DNA from: Rotaria sp. Silwood1
Lineage: Eukaryota; Rotifera; Eurotatoria; Philodinida; Philodinidae
DNA length: 64,000 nucleotides
Assembly (NCBI GenBank): GCA_905250075.1
Contig: CAJNOP010000661.1
Coordinates: 54,169-118,168, forward strand
Reading direction: 5' to 3'
Shown one piece after another: positions 37,727 to 49,140 of this stretch (position 1 is its first letter; each line of letters starts with the position of its first letter). Under the pieces are notes generated by a model. That model made no database searches. It saw nothing but the letters and a program-made list of their open reading frames with translations, and had not been told where the DNA came from. A program made the translations under genes and the position numbers.

Positions 37727-40700
37727 ATGAATAGAAGATTCAGATGTGGTCGTTTGGCTTTAACTAGAGATGGTATTATAAAAAAAATTGAACTTGAAGA
37801 TGGTGGTGGCAGTCGTTTTTGTAAATGGGATCCAATTGATATTGATTTCGAAACTATTCATCGTAATCTTATTGAAATTTTTAAATTAGGTAAAATGAAA
37901 ATGAAAAAAATAAAACAGAATTTAAATAAATTTAATATTTAAAATTTTTCTTAATCAATATTAAAGGAGAATATAAATTAAAAACATCATTATATGATTT
38001 TCGACGTAATCCATTAGATATTAATCAATATAATACATTTTTCGAATATGTTAATAAAAATGGACTTAATTGTTCTAGTACTATAATATATCTTTGTACT
38101 CATCAAGGTATTTATTCTGATTAAATATTCATACAACTTATTTTAATATCCTTTAGCTGATGATAATGATAATCAACCAATAATGTTAAATAAAAAGAAA
38201 GAAACATTTTCTGCAAATTTATCATCATCAATGTCAAATTCATTAATATTACAACAAAAGTAAGAGAAATTTTCAATAATATAATTTGTTGTTGTTTTTC
38301 GTTGTCTAAATTTATTTTCTTTTATTAGAAAATCTATTTTAACAGAAACTACATCTTTAATAACATCTATGGATAATAAATATGTTAATAAATTTCAAAA
38401 TGAATGTAATCAAAAACAACAAATAAATCAGTAAGATATTTATCTTATTATTATTATTATTTGTTTTTTTTTCTATTGAACCAAATGAATATTTTCTAGA
38501 TTATCTAGTAATTACATTAATTATTATTAGTAATTTATTTAATAAAAAATCTTTTATATTTAGCATATTCATTTGAAAAATCTATTAATGATTTAATTGA
38601 TACTATTCGAAATTTGATTAATCAAAATGCTTTTGATTTAGTTTTAATAGAATTATTTAAGCATATTTGTATGATTAAAGGGTATGTTTGTTCAATTATT
38701 AATACATTAAATCAAAAAATAGATCACATTATTCAAAATTATCAATTAATAAATCAATCAGAAATAAAATTATATTCAAAAACTTTAAATGAAATTTCTA
38801 ATATTTGTCAATCAGTGGAAATATTAATTAATTTAAATAAGAAAAAATTCGATCATATTCAACAATTTCCAATAATTATTAATTTATTCTTTGAATTTTA
38901 TGAAAACTTAAAGGTATTTAAATATGTTTTAATAAAAGAAAAATAGAATATATTTTGTCAAATTTATCACAAATTTATTGTTTATTATTCAAAATCTACT
39001 AAGAAATATTTAAAAAAAATTAAATTTTAATATTTAGTAGAAATGTTCAACAAAAGAGATAGAAAAAAATTCAATGAAATGTTTCAAATGTCTTAGATAT
39101 TTTTCAAATGTTGAAATTAATTTGATTTTTTATTGAAGGATTTTCTCGAAAATTAAATTAAATCTTAAGACAGAAGATGTACGAAATAGGAGTGTACATT
39201 TCACGTTCACTGTTAAAAGTGAAAGAGTGAGTTCGGCTCATGTCTTCAAGCTCATGGTCACAGTTATCAGGAAGGAACGTCTTTCGCATATCCTCACTGT
39301 TAGTATGAAAAGATGATTTTCCCTCACATTCACAATTAACACGGGTTAGTAGTTCTGTTCATGCTCACGATGAGCGTGAACGCTATGGTTGCTCATGAGC
39401 GTAAGCGTAAGCTGTACAGCCCTAGTACGAGATATAGAAGATGTTAAGATCTATATTTCATACATATCATAGAATAGATATACTGATGTAAATTTAATCG
39501 ATTAATGGAATCAATGAATGTAAATAATATCAGATATTCGTTAGTTATACGATATAAGTCCATACTTAATGTTAATATTTTCGTGACATCGATGCTCTAA
39601 TTTAATACTTCTGTGTGCCATCAAAATAATAATAGATAATACAAGAAACTTATTTGAAGTGTATAATTTAAGGATAATATACAAATAGATATATGAGATT
39701 TTTATTTAATCAATTGATTGTTTGTTTTTTTGTTCGCATGAAACTATTCGATGAAGAAAACAATTTAGTTGATCACATGTACAGTCAGATGAAATTTGTT
39801 TAACTATCATTGAGATATTAAATAGTTTTATATCTGCAACAGTTCTTATACAAATAGTATATATATTACTAAATCGATTGTGATAAGTATATTAAAAGTA
39901 TAGAGATATAAGGCTATAGATGTTATTCTACGATTTAATTAAGTTTTCCAAAGAAATTCATATAAGACCTCAATATACATTGATTTGAGATTTTAGAATA
40001 AATGTTCAAAATAAAAATACAATAAAAAAGAAGAAATTTATTTAGTTTTCATATTTTCTATTATTTTGAAAAATATGTGTAAATCCAATATTCCCATCTT
40101 TTCAGGTCTCATGTATCAATCATCATTTGTCTATATTAATAAATCAATTATCTACATAAATCATAATACTAATCATATTCTAAAGAAAAAAGAGTAATAG
40201 TTTTTTTTTGAGGAAAATAAAACAACTCAGGTACTAAACAATTGCGTTAATTGTCATCAATAATATAAAATAGCATGAGATTTAAGAACAAATGAAGAAT
40301 AATAATATGATTAATATTGTAGTTAAATCTATGGCTTAAAAACATGCATATAGGAACGAACAGATAAGATCTGAAATGGCCAAACTATTCAATTGATATG
40401 TTGTTTTTTTTAAAATAGATCAAATTTTTTTCACTGCTGTTATATTATTACTTTTACATCATATGGTAAAATTCCATTTGAATATTAGAAATTCAATAGA
40501 CTTTAAAGTACAACTTAAGACATAGTATAATGAGAGTGATTCGATACATTACCCTATTATATGGATTACTACTATTGTTACCTACAATTGGAAGCCGTGT
40601 TAATTTTCAAATTGTTAACAGTTTTCATCAAACTATTGATTTCTGGTTTTTAAAGAAATCTATGAAAATGGTTAGAAAAACTGAAGTCATAGATTTTCAA

Positions 40701-42380
40701 AAAATATTACTGAAACACAAAAATCAAAGATTGACACATATGGTGTAGTTTTAGATTTTAGAAATAAATATGATTGGAACGAAGCTCTAAGTTTTCCATA
40801 TCTGATACTATTTTAGAAATATATACAGTAAAATTAACGTCTTATGTAGCTATTAGTTTATTAAAAAAAAGAATAAACGGATCAATTTAAAAAATGAGAA
40901 ACAAAATAAATACATCAAATCAGAATAAAACATAAATAAAGAATACGCGTTTCAAGCGATAATGTAGTTCAAGTGTTCTCTAAAGGCAGAGTTTATATTC
41001 ACAAACACTTCTATCATAACAAAATATACTTTTATAAAAAGTGTTAGCTGGCCACGCGACGACATACATTTGTATTTTATGCACATATTTATCAAACGTC
41101 GCTAATAACAAAATAGTAATCCAATAAAAACATATAAAGATTTGTTGCAATTAGTTTCTTGGAAAGCATTATTTTCCTAAATACTCGAAATATTTCTTCG
41201 TAAATAAAAATCTTCAATAATATTTCACACGTACCTTACCATTATCCGCACCCTTACCCTCAAGATAAAGGATTCATGTATCTTTATAATTTATATTTTA
41301 AGGAATAGCAAAGAAAAAGAGTCATCATTCAGTATAAGTTCTGATTTCTGTTGAGTCTATATGAGAGAGATATATCACTATTGATATTTATTTATCGATG
41401 CATAAATTTGAACAAACTTAGTAAGTTTATAAAAATTTTCAGGAATTCAAATTTGTAATAATTCTGACACAAATTTTGAAATTTGTACCAATTTGAGATT
41501 TGACATTTTGTGTAAAATTGCATTATGAAATCTCTAAACACTAATTTCTACTTGCATTTCTAATATCTCAATATTGAGTATATTTCTTAATTCTTTACTG
41601 TTTTATCAAATTCATATTGTTTTAATATAAACTATTCCTAATAATTGTTTTCTTTAGATTTTATACAATAATTGGTTTGAGCATGTTGAAAAAAATAACA
41701 ACAACAACAAATATAATACATTATCATCTTCATTGATTCGTCCAAATGAATCCATATCATCAAATTCGAATATAAAATCTTCATCAGAATATTCTAATGA
41801 GATAAATGTAGAAAATTTCAAAGAACAATTGCCAGCATCATCAAATAAATCTGAGCGGTTATTATCAATACGAAAACTATTTGATGATGAAGCTGGTACA
41901 AAATTTCTTCTATTTCGACAAGTTAGTCAAATATAAATATCAAAGTAATGTTTACCAATTTTTATTTTTTTTTCTATTTTATATAGTTATTAACTCGTTT
42001 CAATGATTTATCACGATTACTTAAAAAACATAATTTATCATCTTATTATCAAATGGTTGAATTAACAACTTCAAAAATAAAATATATACGATCACATATC
42101 GATTTATCAAATGGTCTATCAATACTTAAGGCAAGAAACGATATTTTATTAATCAGAGCGGAATATAGAGAAAAATTTAATCATAAGTATTTACAACGTA
42201 ACAAATATAAAGTTGGTCAAGATGTTAAACAATTTTATATATGTCTAATGAAAACAATTCACAATGTATCGCGAAGACTTCATCGTCTTCGAATGCATGT
42301 AGAGAATAAAAAAAAAAACTTTAAGTAAAGAAGTAAATCAATCGTCAACTACTTCGTCTGTCATTACACAAAAGTAATAT
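37727..42380 (+). CDS. Unrecognised multi-exon gene
   Basis: Exon 1 (37727-37889) starts MNRRFRCGRLALTRDG. Exon 2 (37967-38107) continues GEYKLKTSLYDFRRNPLDIN, joined in phase by a 77-base intron. Exons 3 and 4 start at 38157 and about 38330. A helical exon covers about 38570-38912 (IELFKHICMIKGYVCS and onward). Its end (FYENLK) joins in phase across a 2.7 kb intron to 41659 (ILYNNWFEHVEK), followed by an Asn/Ser-rich linker and, after a short intron, an exon at 41986-42330 with LLTRFNDLSRLLKKH and YKVGQDVKQFYICLMKTI. The exon 4-5 junction does not splice cleanly in my hands, and a run of nine A at 42309-42317 marks a probable frameshift. The N-terminal 110 residues may be a ubiquitin-like or PB1-like fold; the rest looks helical. 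I do not recognise the family. Confidence 0.5.
39187..39424. mobile_element. hAT-type MITE, 238 bases
   Basis: The left end reads taggagtgtac and the right end gtacagcccta, an 11-base inverted pair with two mismatches. It is bounded by gtacgaaa on the left and gtacgaga on the right, an 8-base direct repeat with one mismatch, the target-duplication length of hAT transposons. The interior is richer in G+C than its surroundings and repeats ctcatg/tgagcgtgaa text. It lies inside the 2.7 kb intron of the unrecognised gene. Confidence 0.65.
39433..41658. other. Remainder of the long intron
   Basis: AT-rich. The 72-codon frame at 40530-40748 begins with a signal-peptide-like run (LLYGLLLLLPTIG) but has no recognisable body and no sign of splicing. 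No other feature. Confidence 0.4.
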
Positions 42381-42706
42381 TAACATCAATAAACAAAAAT
42401 TCATTACAATCAGAACATTGTTTTTATTCATAGTATTGATTAAAAAAAAAGTTATGTACTTCAATATTGTATTCATTGAACATTAAACTTTTTTAAACAA
42501 CATCGGACAACAAAAAATAAAAACAGAACTGTTTAGATTCACATAAAGTAAAATATTGTTTTGTTTCTGCTCTCTGAAAATATGTTACTATTGTTTTTCT
42601 GTGTTTTTTTCTTTTTGATTGAGAAAAGAAAAAATAAAGATCAATATACACAGATAAAAATATTTTATTTTTCAAATATTTCAGACTTTTTTCTTTTGTT
42701 TTGTAT

Positions 42707-42808
42707 GGGTGTGGGTGGATATTTGGATCTTATTAAAAAGATGACTAACACCCACACCCACACCCACACCCACACCCACACCCACACCCCACACCCACAC
42801 CCCCACCC
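42707..42808. repeat. Telomere-like foldback 6 (long C arm)
   Basis: A short G-rich arm (gggtgtgggtgg) is followed by a loop of about 30 bases and then about 60 bases of near-perfect CCCACA repeats ending at 42808. The Ty3/Gypsy remnant begins directly after it. Confidence 0.85.
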
Positions 42809-42822
42809 TGAAAACAAGTATC

Positions 42823-44005
42823 ATGGTAAGAGTTGTTAATTCTTTATGTGCTGATTGCATTTTAGGAATGGATTATATTAATAAATACAAGGTTAATCTT
42901 AATAATAAAGACAAACAAATTCAAATTCATACATTTAACAATAAGATCACACTTCCAATGGAGAATCAAGCTGGCAGTATTAGAATGTCATATCGATTAA
43001 TTAATCCAACATATATTTATCCATATCAAGAAAAACGAATTAAAATTTCTACACAAATATCGTCTGGACAACTGCTATTTTCTCCTGCTTATCATCTTAT
43101 TTATAAAAAAAGATTTAATTAGTCCACATTCATCAATTTCAGTTATGAATCATGTAGCGTGGATTTCAATTTATAATCCAACATCCACAGTATGTTATTT
43201 AAAACGAAATATTATTGTCGGTGTTGCTGTTAGTCCTCACATTACTAGTGCAGTTACAACTACAGCTCAAGCAAAAGCGAAAACTAATCCACATAAATTA
43301 GTTGATACTAATCCTACTTCTTCTACAACATCATCAACAGATGATCAACCACAGAAAGTGGTTGGTCATGCTTTTGATATTTCCATTATTAGTGAAGCTC
43401 AAAAAGGTGATAAATTATATCAAGAAAAAGTTCTGGAACTTAAAAGTGGTCAAAGCAATTGTTCTTATATACTTAATCATGGAATTTTATACAAATTATT
43501 TAAACATAATACATTTATACAAAAATTGATTTATGTACCTTCAACAATTTTGTCAGAATTATTAAAGGTTTATCATGTTGCACCATGGGCTGGTCATTTT
43601 GATTTTCGTAGCACTTATTTTAAATTAAAACATAAATACTGGTGGCCAGATATGAAAACAACTATTAAGAATTATATTCAATCTTGTTCAAAATGTCAGG
43701 ATTTTAATGCTAGTCGTCATCAAACTGATTTATCATCAGAAAAGCCTAAGGCTATTTATACATTTGACAAGTCAAATGATTATTTTCCACATTTTACAAG
43801 AACCTTATCTAATTATTATCAAAATTCACAAACTAATATGGATCAAAGGCAAACTTATAATCGAATATTTGATCGCAATCGTGTTAATATGTATTGCAAT
43901 GTTGGTACTCAAGAATTAAAACGACTTTCCCATTCTTCTTCAAAACCATCTCCAATTTATTCGCGTCCTATGATAATTATTAAACAACAACATCCAACAC
44001 AATAG
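42823..44005 (+). pseudogene. Ty3/Gypsy pol remnant with internal deletions
   Basis: Two frames, 42823-43122 and 43145-44005, were one, split by a one-base indel in a run of seven A near 43105. The first keeps the end of a retroviral-type aspartic protease (DCILGMDYINKYKV). The second keeps the integrase zinc-binding domain, H-x6-H then CSKC (HVAPWAGHF to SCSKCQ, about 43576-43698), and, near the end, the integrase C-terminal strand region (about 43910-43990). Reverse transcriptase, RNase H and the DDE core are missing. It therefore looks like an internally deleted, non-autonomous copy. Its 5' part is cut off at the CCCACA array. The Gypsy-type assignment rests on domain order and the 3' LTR-like end. 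Confidence 0.8.
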
Positions 44006-44274
44006 GTTCCACATCGAGGTAATCAACAAGTTATCAATATGTTACATTGTCTGTTTGTTTCCTTTACAACTATCTATTTACCGGTTTATCTATTTTTGAT
44101 TTTTTTTATTATTTGTGGTATCTATTTGTTTATTTTATTTTTTTGTCTTTTTCTCATTTTCAAGTTTATATCTTGTTCTATATTCTTTGTGATCGTATTA
44201 TGTAACCGTCTTCGCAGTTATACGAACAGATATTGCTGTTAGATATGTTCATATAACTTTTTGTGTGGGGGGAG

Positions 44275-44453
44275 GTGTCAGGATCCGACATCTATATATA
44301 TATATATCGATGATCGATCCTCCTTCTTATTCTATATCATCTCTTTTCTTTTTTTCTCGAGTCAGTTATTATTGTTGTTGTTTTTTTTTTTCGTTAAAAG
44401 GATTAGGTTCTTGTTGATTTTGAAAAATAAAGAAAAGGAACCTAACACCTACA
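44275..44453 (+). repeat. Probable 3' LTR of the Gypsy remnant
   Basis: A purine-rich tract (gtggggggaggtg) immediately precedes tgtcaggatccgacatc, the usual arrangement of polypurine tract and LTR start. An aataaag signal lies at about 44427, and the text ccta-acacctaca (to about 44453) could be the LTR end. No 5' LTR is present to compare with, so the right boundary is uncertain. Confidence 0.45.
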
Positions 44454-44790
44454 TTACTTTTCAATCAGTTAGTCTTCGAAAATAGGTCAAGACATTAATG
44501 ATTCCTGATGTTTTTCAAGTGAAATAAAACGTCATGAAAATTGAATAAATAATTCAGTTGACGCGGTTTTTAGATCATATATTCTGTCTCTCATTTATTC
44601 ATCTTTAATTCAATTTTCAAGTTATTCATTCATGTTTTAAATAAGTAAAATTCGAGTGCATCGAAATAGCAAGAAAGTTTATTATATTGATCAAGAAAAA
44701 ATTTTCTATACTACAAGAAAAAACAACAGTCTTTTATTACACTAATTTGTTAGTCAATTTTTAAAGAAATTCATGTTTAATAGAAAAAGT

Positions 44791-45543
44791 TTAGATTTGT
44801 GCTGTACCACCATCAACAAAAAGTTCAATACCAGTTACATATGAACTATCATCTGAAGCGAGAAATACAGCTGCTTTACCAATCTCGGATGCGTAACCAA
44901 GACGATTCATAACAGACATTGATGCAAGGTAGTTCATAACTTTTTCTGAAGTTTCTTTTGTACCACCGGCAGTTCTTAACATAGGAGTATCTATGCCACC
45001 TGGACTAAGACAATTAACACGGATTTTTCGATCTTTTAAATCTACAGTCCAACAACGAGCAAACGATCGAAGAGCAGCTTTTGTTGCACTGTAAACACTT
45101 GCTCCTGGTGTACCTTTACTCCCCCATATAGATCCATTAAGAATAACTGAACCACCATCAACCAAGATAGGTAAAGCTTTTTGAACAGTAAATAATACAC
45201 CTTTAACATTAACATCAAATATATCATCAAAAAGTATTTCTGGAATTGATCCTAATGGTGCAAAACCTAATATACCGGCATTTGCGAATACAATATGTAA
45301 TTGTCCTTTTTCTTTTTCAATCACTTTCATGACATGGTCAATATCATCTAATTTAGCTGCATCAGCTTGAATAGCAGTAACATGTTTTTCACCGATTTGT
45401 TGGACTGCTGCATCGAGAATTTCTTTTCGACGTCCAGTAATAAAGACATAAGCGCCTTCAGCAACAAATTCTTGAGCAGTAGCAAGACCGATTCCTTCTG
45501 ATCCACCAGTAATAAGAGCAACTTTACCGTCGAGTTTCCCCAT
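44791..45543 (-). CDS. Short-chain dehydrogenase/reductase, classical type, intronless
   Basis: NAD(P)-dependent oxidoreductase with a Rossmann fold, 250 residues from the ATG at 45543 (MGKLDGKVALITGG). An upstream in-frame ATG at 45651 would add an unlikely 36-residue leader. The cofactor motif TGGSEGIG sits at residues about 12-19. NAG (FANAGI) is near 90. The catalytic serine lies in NGSIWG, the YxxxK pair is in YSATK, and SPGGIDTP and a C-terminal FVDGG follow. All residues needed for catalysis are present. The length is standard for classical SDRs. There is no intron, whereas most host genes here have introns, and it is less AT-rich than its surroundings. The protein reads like a bacterial SDR, so acquisition by horizontal transfer is plausible. 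The substrate cannot be inferred. It stands between the Gypsy remnant and foldback 7. Confidence 0.93.
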   Translation of the reverse strand: MGKLDGKVALITGGSEGIGLATAQEFVAEGAYVFITGRRKEILDAAVQQIGEKHVTAIQADAAKLDDIDHVMKVIEKEKGQLHIVFANAGILGFAPLGSIPEILFDDIFDVNVKGVLFTVQKALPILVDGGSVILNGSIWGSKGTPGASVYSATKAALRSFARCWTVDLKDRKIRVNCLSPGGIDTPMLRTAGGTKETSEKVMNYLASMSVMNRLGYASEIGKAAVFLASDDSSYVTGIELFVDGGTAQI

Positions 45544-45756
45544 ATTCGTTTTAAATTTTATATGAAACAAAAATAACGGTATTGTCTCGTTATTTATATT
45601 GCTGGACGTATGATTGTTGTAACGCTCCCGCTTGAGTACACTGTATGACACAATGACCGTATTGCTTTGATATTTTCGTCCTTATACTTTGTCCTTATAT
45701 CTCTTTCTTCCCATATATGGTCTTATGTTATTTTCTGTCCTTATCATTCTTTCCTT

Positions 45757-45996
45757 TCATATTCTTTCCTTCTCTCTGATGGATAAGTATATAAGCATAT
45801 GTTTTGTATGGAAGCGATGCGATTCTTGATAGGAAGAAATATAATAAAGCGTAGTTCCATCAGCGCTAACTCTTCTTCTATCTAAAATCGTCACAATTGT
45901 CTCATCATACTCTCCCTCGGACAAAAAAAAACTATCATTTTCCATTTCACTTTTGCATCGTTTAATACGTTGTTTTAAAAAAACAAAATATACCAC
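45757..45996 (-). CDS. Small open frame, possibly chromodomain-related
   Basis: A 79-codon frame containing EYDETIVTILDRRRVSADGT and YYISSY. The pattern loosely resembles the first strands of a chromodomain, but the aromatic cage cannot be completed and no helix follows. It may be a transposon-derived fragment or chance. Confidence 0.2.
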   Translation of the reverse strand: MVYFVFLKQRIKRCKSEMENDSFFLSEGEYDETIVTILDRRRVSADGTTLYYISSYQESHRFHTKHMLIYLSIREKERI

Positions 45997-46278
45997 GAGA
46001 TGCAGCGTGAAAAGAACTACAATCTATAAAGTAAAGCTTATTTTAATTGTGTACTTTTTGTTTTCAAAAAAAGCAAAATCCTGTGTGACTAATTTTCGAC
46101 ATTGCGAAAAAAATCATTTTTTTTTTCTATATCAACGAGAAATTCCTTTTTCCTTAATTCATCTTTTTATCAACTAATACGTTTTTGTAAAAAAAAAATA
46201 AAATCTACTAAAAGATGCAGCGTGAAAAGCTCTATAATTTCCATAGAACAATTTATTCAAATAAGAAGAAAGGAATTT

Positions 46279-46364
46279 GGGTGTGGGGTGTGGGTGTGGG
46301 TGTGGGTGTGGGGTGGGTGTGGGGTGTGGGTGTAAGTAAAATGAAGACTCCGACACCCACACCC
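46279..46364. repeat. Telomere-like foldback 7
   Basis: About 55 bases of GGGTGT repeats (46279-46333) are followed by a loop of about 19 bases (aagtaaaatgaagactccg) and a 12-base C arm (acacccacaccc, to 46364). Confidence 0.8.
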
Positions 46365-46384
46365 TTAATATCATTTCCATCTAT

Positions 46385-47089
46385 AAGTCTTTTTCCTCAT
46401 TCACAAAATTATATTCATATTTATTTTTCAATAAATGCTATATCATTTCCTCAAAAATTACAAACAACATTAACTTATTCTATAAATGTATGTTGAAAAA
46501 ACAAAAATACTTGTTATCTTCATTTTTAATAAATATATTTAGAAATTAAATACAATTGAAACAGATAGAATTGAATTTAAACTTAATTTACTTTGTTCAC
46601 AATATTTACGACGAAAGACAATCGATTCGTAAGAATAGGTTTCTTTTTTATTAGGTTATTTAATATGAATATATATCTTTTTTTTTTAAAGTATGGTATT
46701 CGCTGATTTGATGAGTTCCGGTACATTGATATGTCAATCACAACTTCGTATTCCATCATATAATCAAGATTTTCTATCGATAATTAATAAAATTTGTCAA
46801 TCTTATTGATTAACTGGTTAGAAAACAAAATTGAAATTTTTTTTTTATATCTAAATTTTTAATTTAGTTGTCGAAAAAATTAGTTCAGCTGCATCTTTAT
46901 ATGCTGAAACAATACTTGGACAACCAATAGCTCTTTTATTTAAATCAATAGTATGTCTATTATTTTAAGATTTTTTATTAAAAATCAAACTAAATAATTT
47001 TTTATTTATTTATTTAGAATTCTCAAAGTGGTATTTTAATTGATGGTAAATCAACAGAAACACATTATCTTTCTAATCTTATGGAATAA
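46385..47089 (+). pseudogene. Unrecognised spliced gene fragment with an in-frame TGA
   Basis: The exons are: one ending at 46487 (ISFPQKLQTTLTYSIN); 46543-46628 (KLNTIETDRIEFKLNLL and onward, ending RRKTID); 46692 to about 46819 (MVFADLMSSGTLICQSQL, then ICQSY, tga, LT); one at about 46868-46950 (VVEKISSAASLYAETILGQP); and a last one at about 47018-47089 (NSQSGILIDG, ending SNLME, then taa). Junctions are in phase with 50-70-base GT-AG introns. One internal tga interrupts an otherwise open chain. It might be the 3' end of the gene at 37727-42380, cut off by later insertions; the spacing and strand fit, but there is no proof. The family is not recognised. Confidence 0.5.
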
Positions 47090-47095
47090 ATAAAA

Positions 47096-48929
47096 ACATC
47101 ATTAAAATAATTTGTTTTACTTTATTTCATTTTTTTATTTTTATTTTTATTTTTATTTTTATTCCATAGACAACATCTATATAAAGTGAAAAGAAAAATA
47201 ATAACTGACAAACAGTGATCTGTTTTTTATTTTGCATCTATTATCTTTATTTACAAAAAAAAGAAAACCAAAGAAAGAAAGAATATCTCTTATGTATCAG
47301 ATAATAAGTATATTTGATCTTCTCACACGTAGAAAATAGGTTCTTTTTTTTTGTTTTGTTCTGAATGATTATAGTCAATTCTCATGTGTACGCATATTTT
47401 CTATTTTTTGTTTTTTATTTCCTATAATTCAAACATTATATATATATATATATATTGATAAAAAGAGGAAAATTAATGATAAACTATTTAATCATTCTCG
47501 ATTGGTTTCAAATGATTAGAAGAAAGACATTTTTCTTTTTCGTGCAGCTTATTAAATTTCCAAATGAAATGAGTACCGATGAGCGGAATCAACCGTTTAT
47601 TGTCCCGATCTTGACTAGAAAAAGTTTTTTAGCTCTGATTTCATGCTCAGTAATACATGTACTAGCGAAATGTGTAATATATAATATTCTAGTAGTGTCA
47701 ATAAACTCGAGACATCTTAGACGACCTCCATGACTTCTAATATCCTATCTCTTCGAGGTTCATTATTTCTTCTAACTGATTGATGCTTCGTTGAGTCTGT
47801 TCGTTTATGTGTTCGACAACTCTGTTGTTTACGAACAAAAGAAGGATTATTTTACTATGAAAATTAGAACGGCAAATATTGCAGTAATCTTTACTCAATA
47901 ATTTTCATATAAACTTAGAATACATGAGTCGCAACAACATGACATTTGACGCAAGTTTTACACGGGCATAAAAGATATCACTCACAATGAAAAAACAAAT
48001 GTTGGTCGTGGTTCCGGTCCCGTATCTAGAAATGAGGTATAGAGTAGAAGCCTTCGGGTTGGCCTTAAATGCTTTACTTAATTTTGCATTATCATCTCTC
48101 AAACATCGATATAATCTGGAAAAGTCAAATCCAATAAAAAAAAACTTTTTTTTTTACTGAAAAATCACTGTGAGAAGATCCTTATTCTGTAGGGTATCCC
48201 AAAAGTTTTTCAGTACATCTTTACGATTTGATTGAATTTTATTAACTAATTTTTTTTAATGATAGGTTCATATACTGAGTTTTTAATTACACGAAAAAAT
48301 TTCAAAAGCACCCTTCAAAGCTATTATCTTTAACCGAAATGCAAAAATTTAGCTTTTTTTGTATATGCAGAAAAGTATTATGCAACAATTCATTTTTAAT
48401 TACTCCAATTTCTTAAATCATTCTAATTTTTAAAATGTTTAGATCTTTAATAGCTACTTTGTAGACATTCGTTTTGATATATTCTCATAAAAAGAAACTC
48501 AACAATATTAATTCTAATGATCATAAAGCTAATCAGATCAATCCATCTCTTCTAAATCATCGATTATCAAACTAATCTGTCAGACATTAGTGTACTGTCT
48601 TGGAGCAATGTGATGATGTCATATGTCGCTAAAAAAAGCACTTTGTTCAGCGGTTCTTTTTTTTCTATCAAATCAAATAAAAGAAGCTTTGGAGCATGTC
48701 GGAGTTATTTTGTTGACTAATCGTTGGATCATCAAAAAAAGGACTCGACATTCAGTTTGCTTTTTTTTTGTTGATATATAGATGTTTATTGTGCCATTTA
48801 AGTATTGGTTCACAATGTAGAAAGGATTATAGAGAAGTCGTATAATGTTGTATGACATAACACTTTTAAATTATACAATCATTTTGTTTAATTACATATA
48901 AAGAACTAGAAATTAGAAGAAGGGTAGTG
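47096..48929. other. Spacer with simple repeats
   Basis: Contains a tttttatttt repeat at 47125-47163 and an (AT)n run at about 47440-47456. Short frames at 47455-47733, 47905-48102 and 48673-48858 have no recognised family. The 3' end of the downstream minus-strand retrotransposon lies at the right limit. Confidence 0.45.
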
Positions 48930-48944
48930 AAGGATAACATATGA

Positions 48945-49085
48945 CATGGAAATACAGTACACGAGAACAACATAGAGAAGAATATGAAATGGAAATACAG
49001 GTACACGAGAACGACAGATAGAAGAATATGGAATGGGAATACAGGTACACGAGAACGACAGAGAAAAAAAAATATGAAGTGAAAT
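48945..49085 (-). repeat. Tandem repeat in the 3' region of the LINE
   Basis: Three or so units of about 40 bases, each containing gaaatacaggtacacgagaa and gacaga-like text with small differences. It directly follows the ORF2 stop on the minus strand. Short tandem repeats at the 3' end are common in non-LTR retrotransposons. Confidence 0.7.
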
Positions 49086-49140
49086 AAAACAAACTACACA
49101 GGAAAGAGTTAATGATACTTTTAGTTTACAATTTTTATAA

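Noticed and set aside
40530..40748. Secreted peptide gene
   Set aside because: A signal-like N terminus but no recognisable mature part or exon support; it lies within an intron of another gene.
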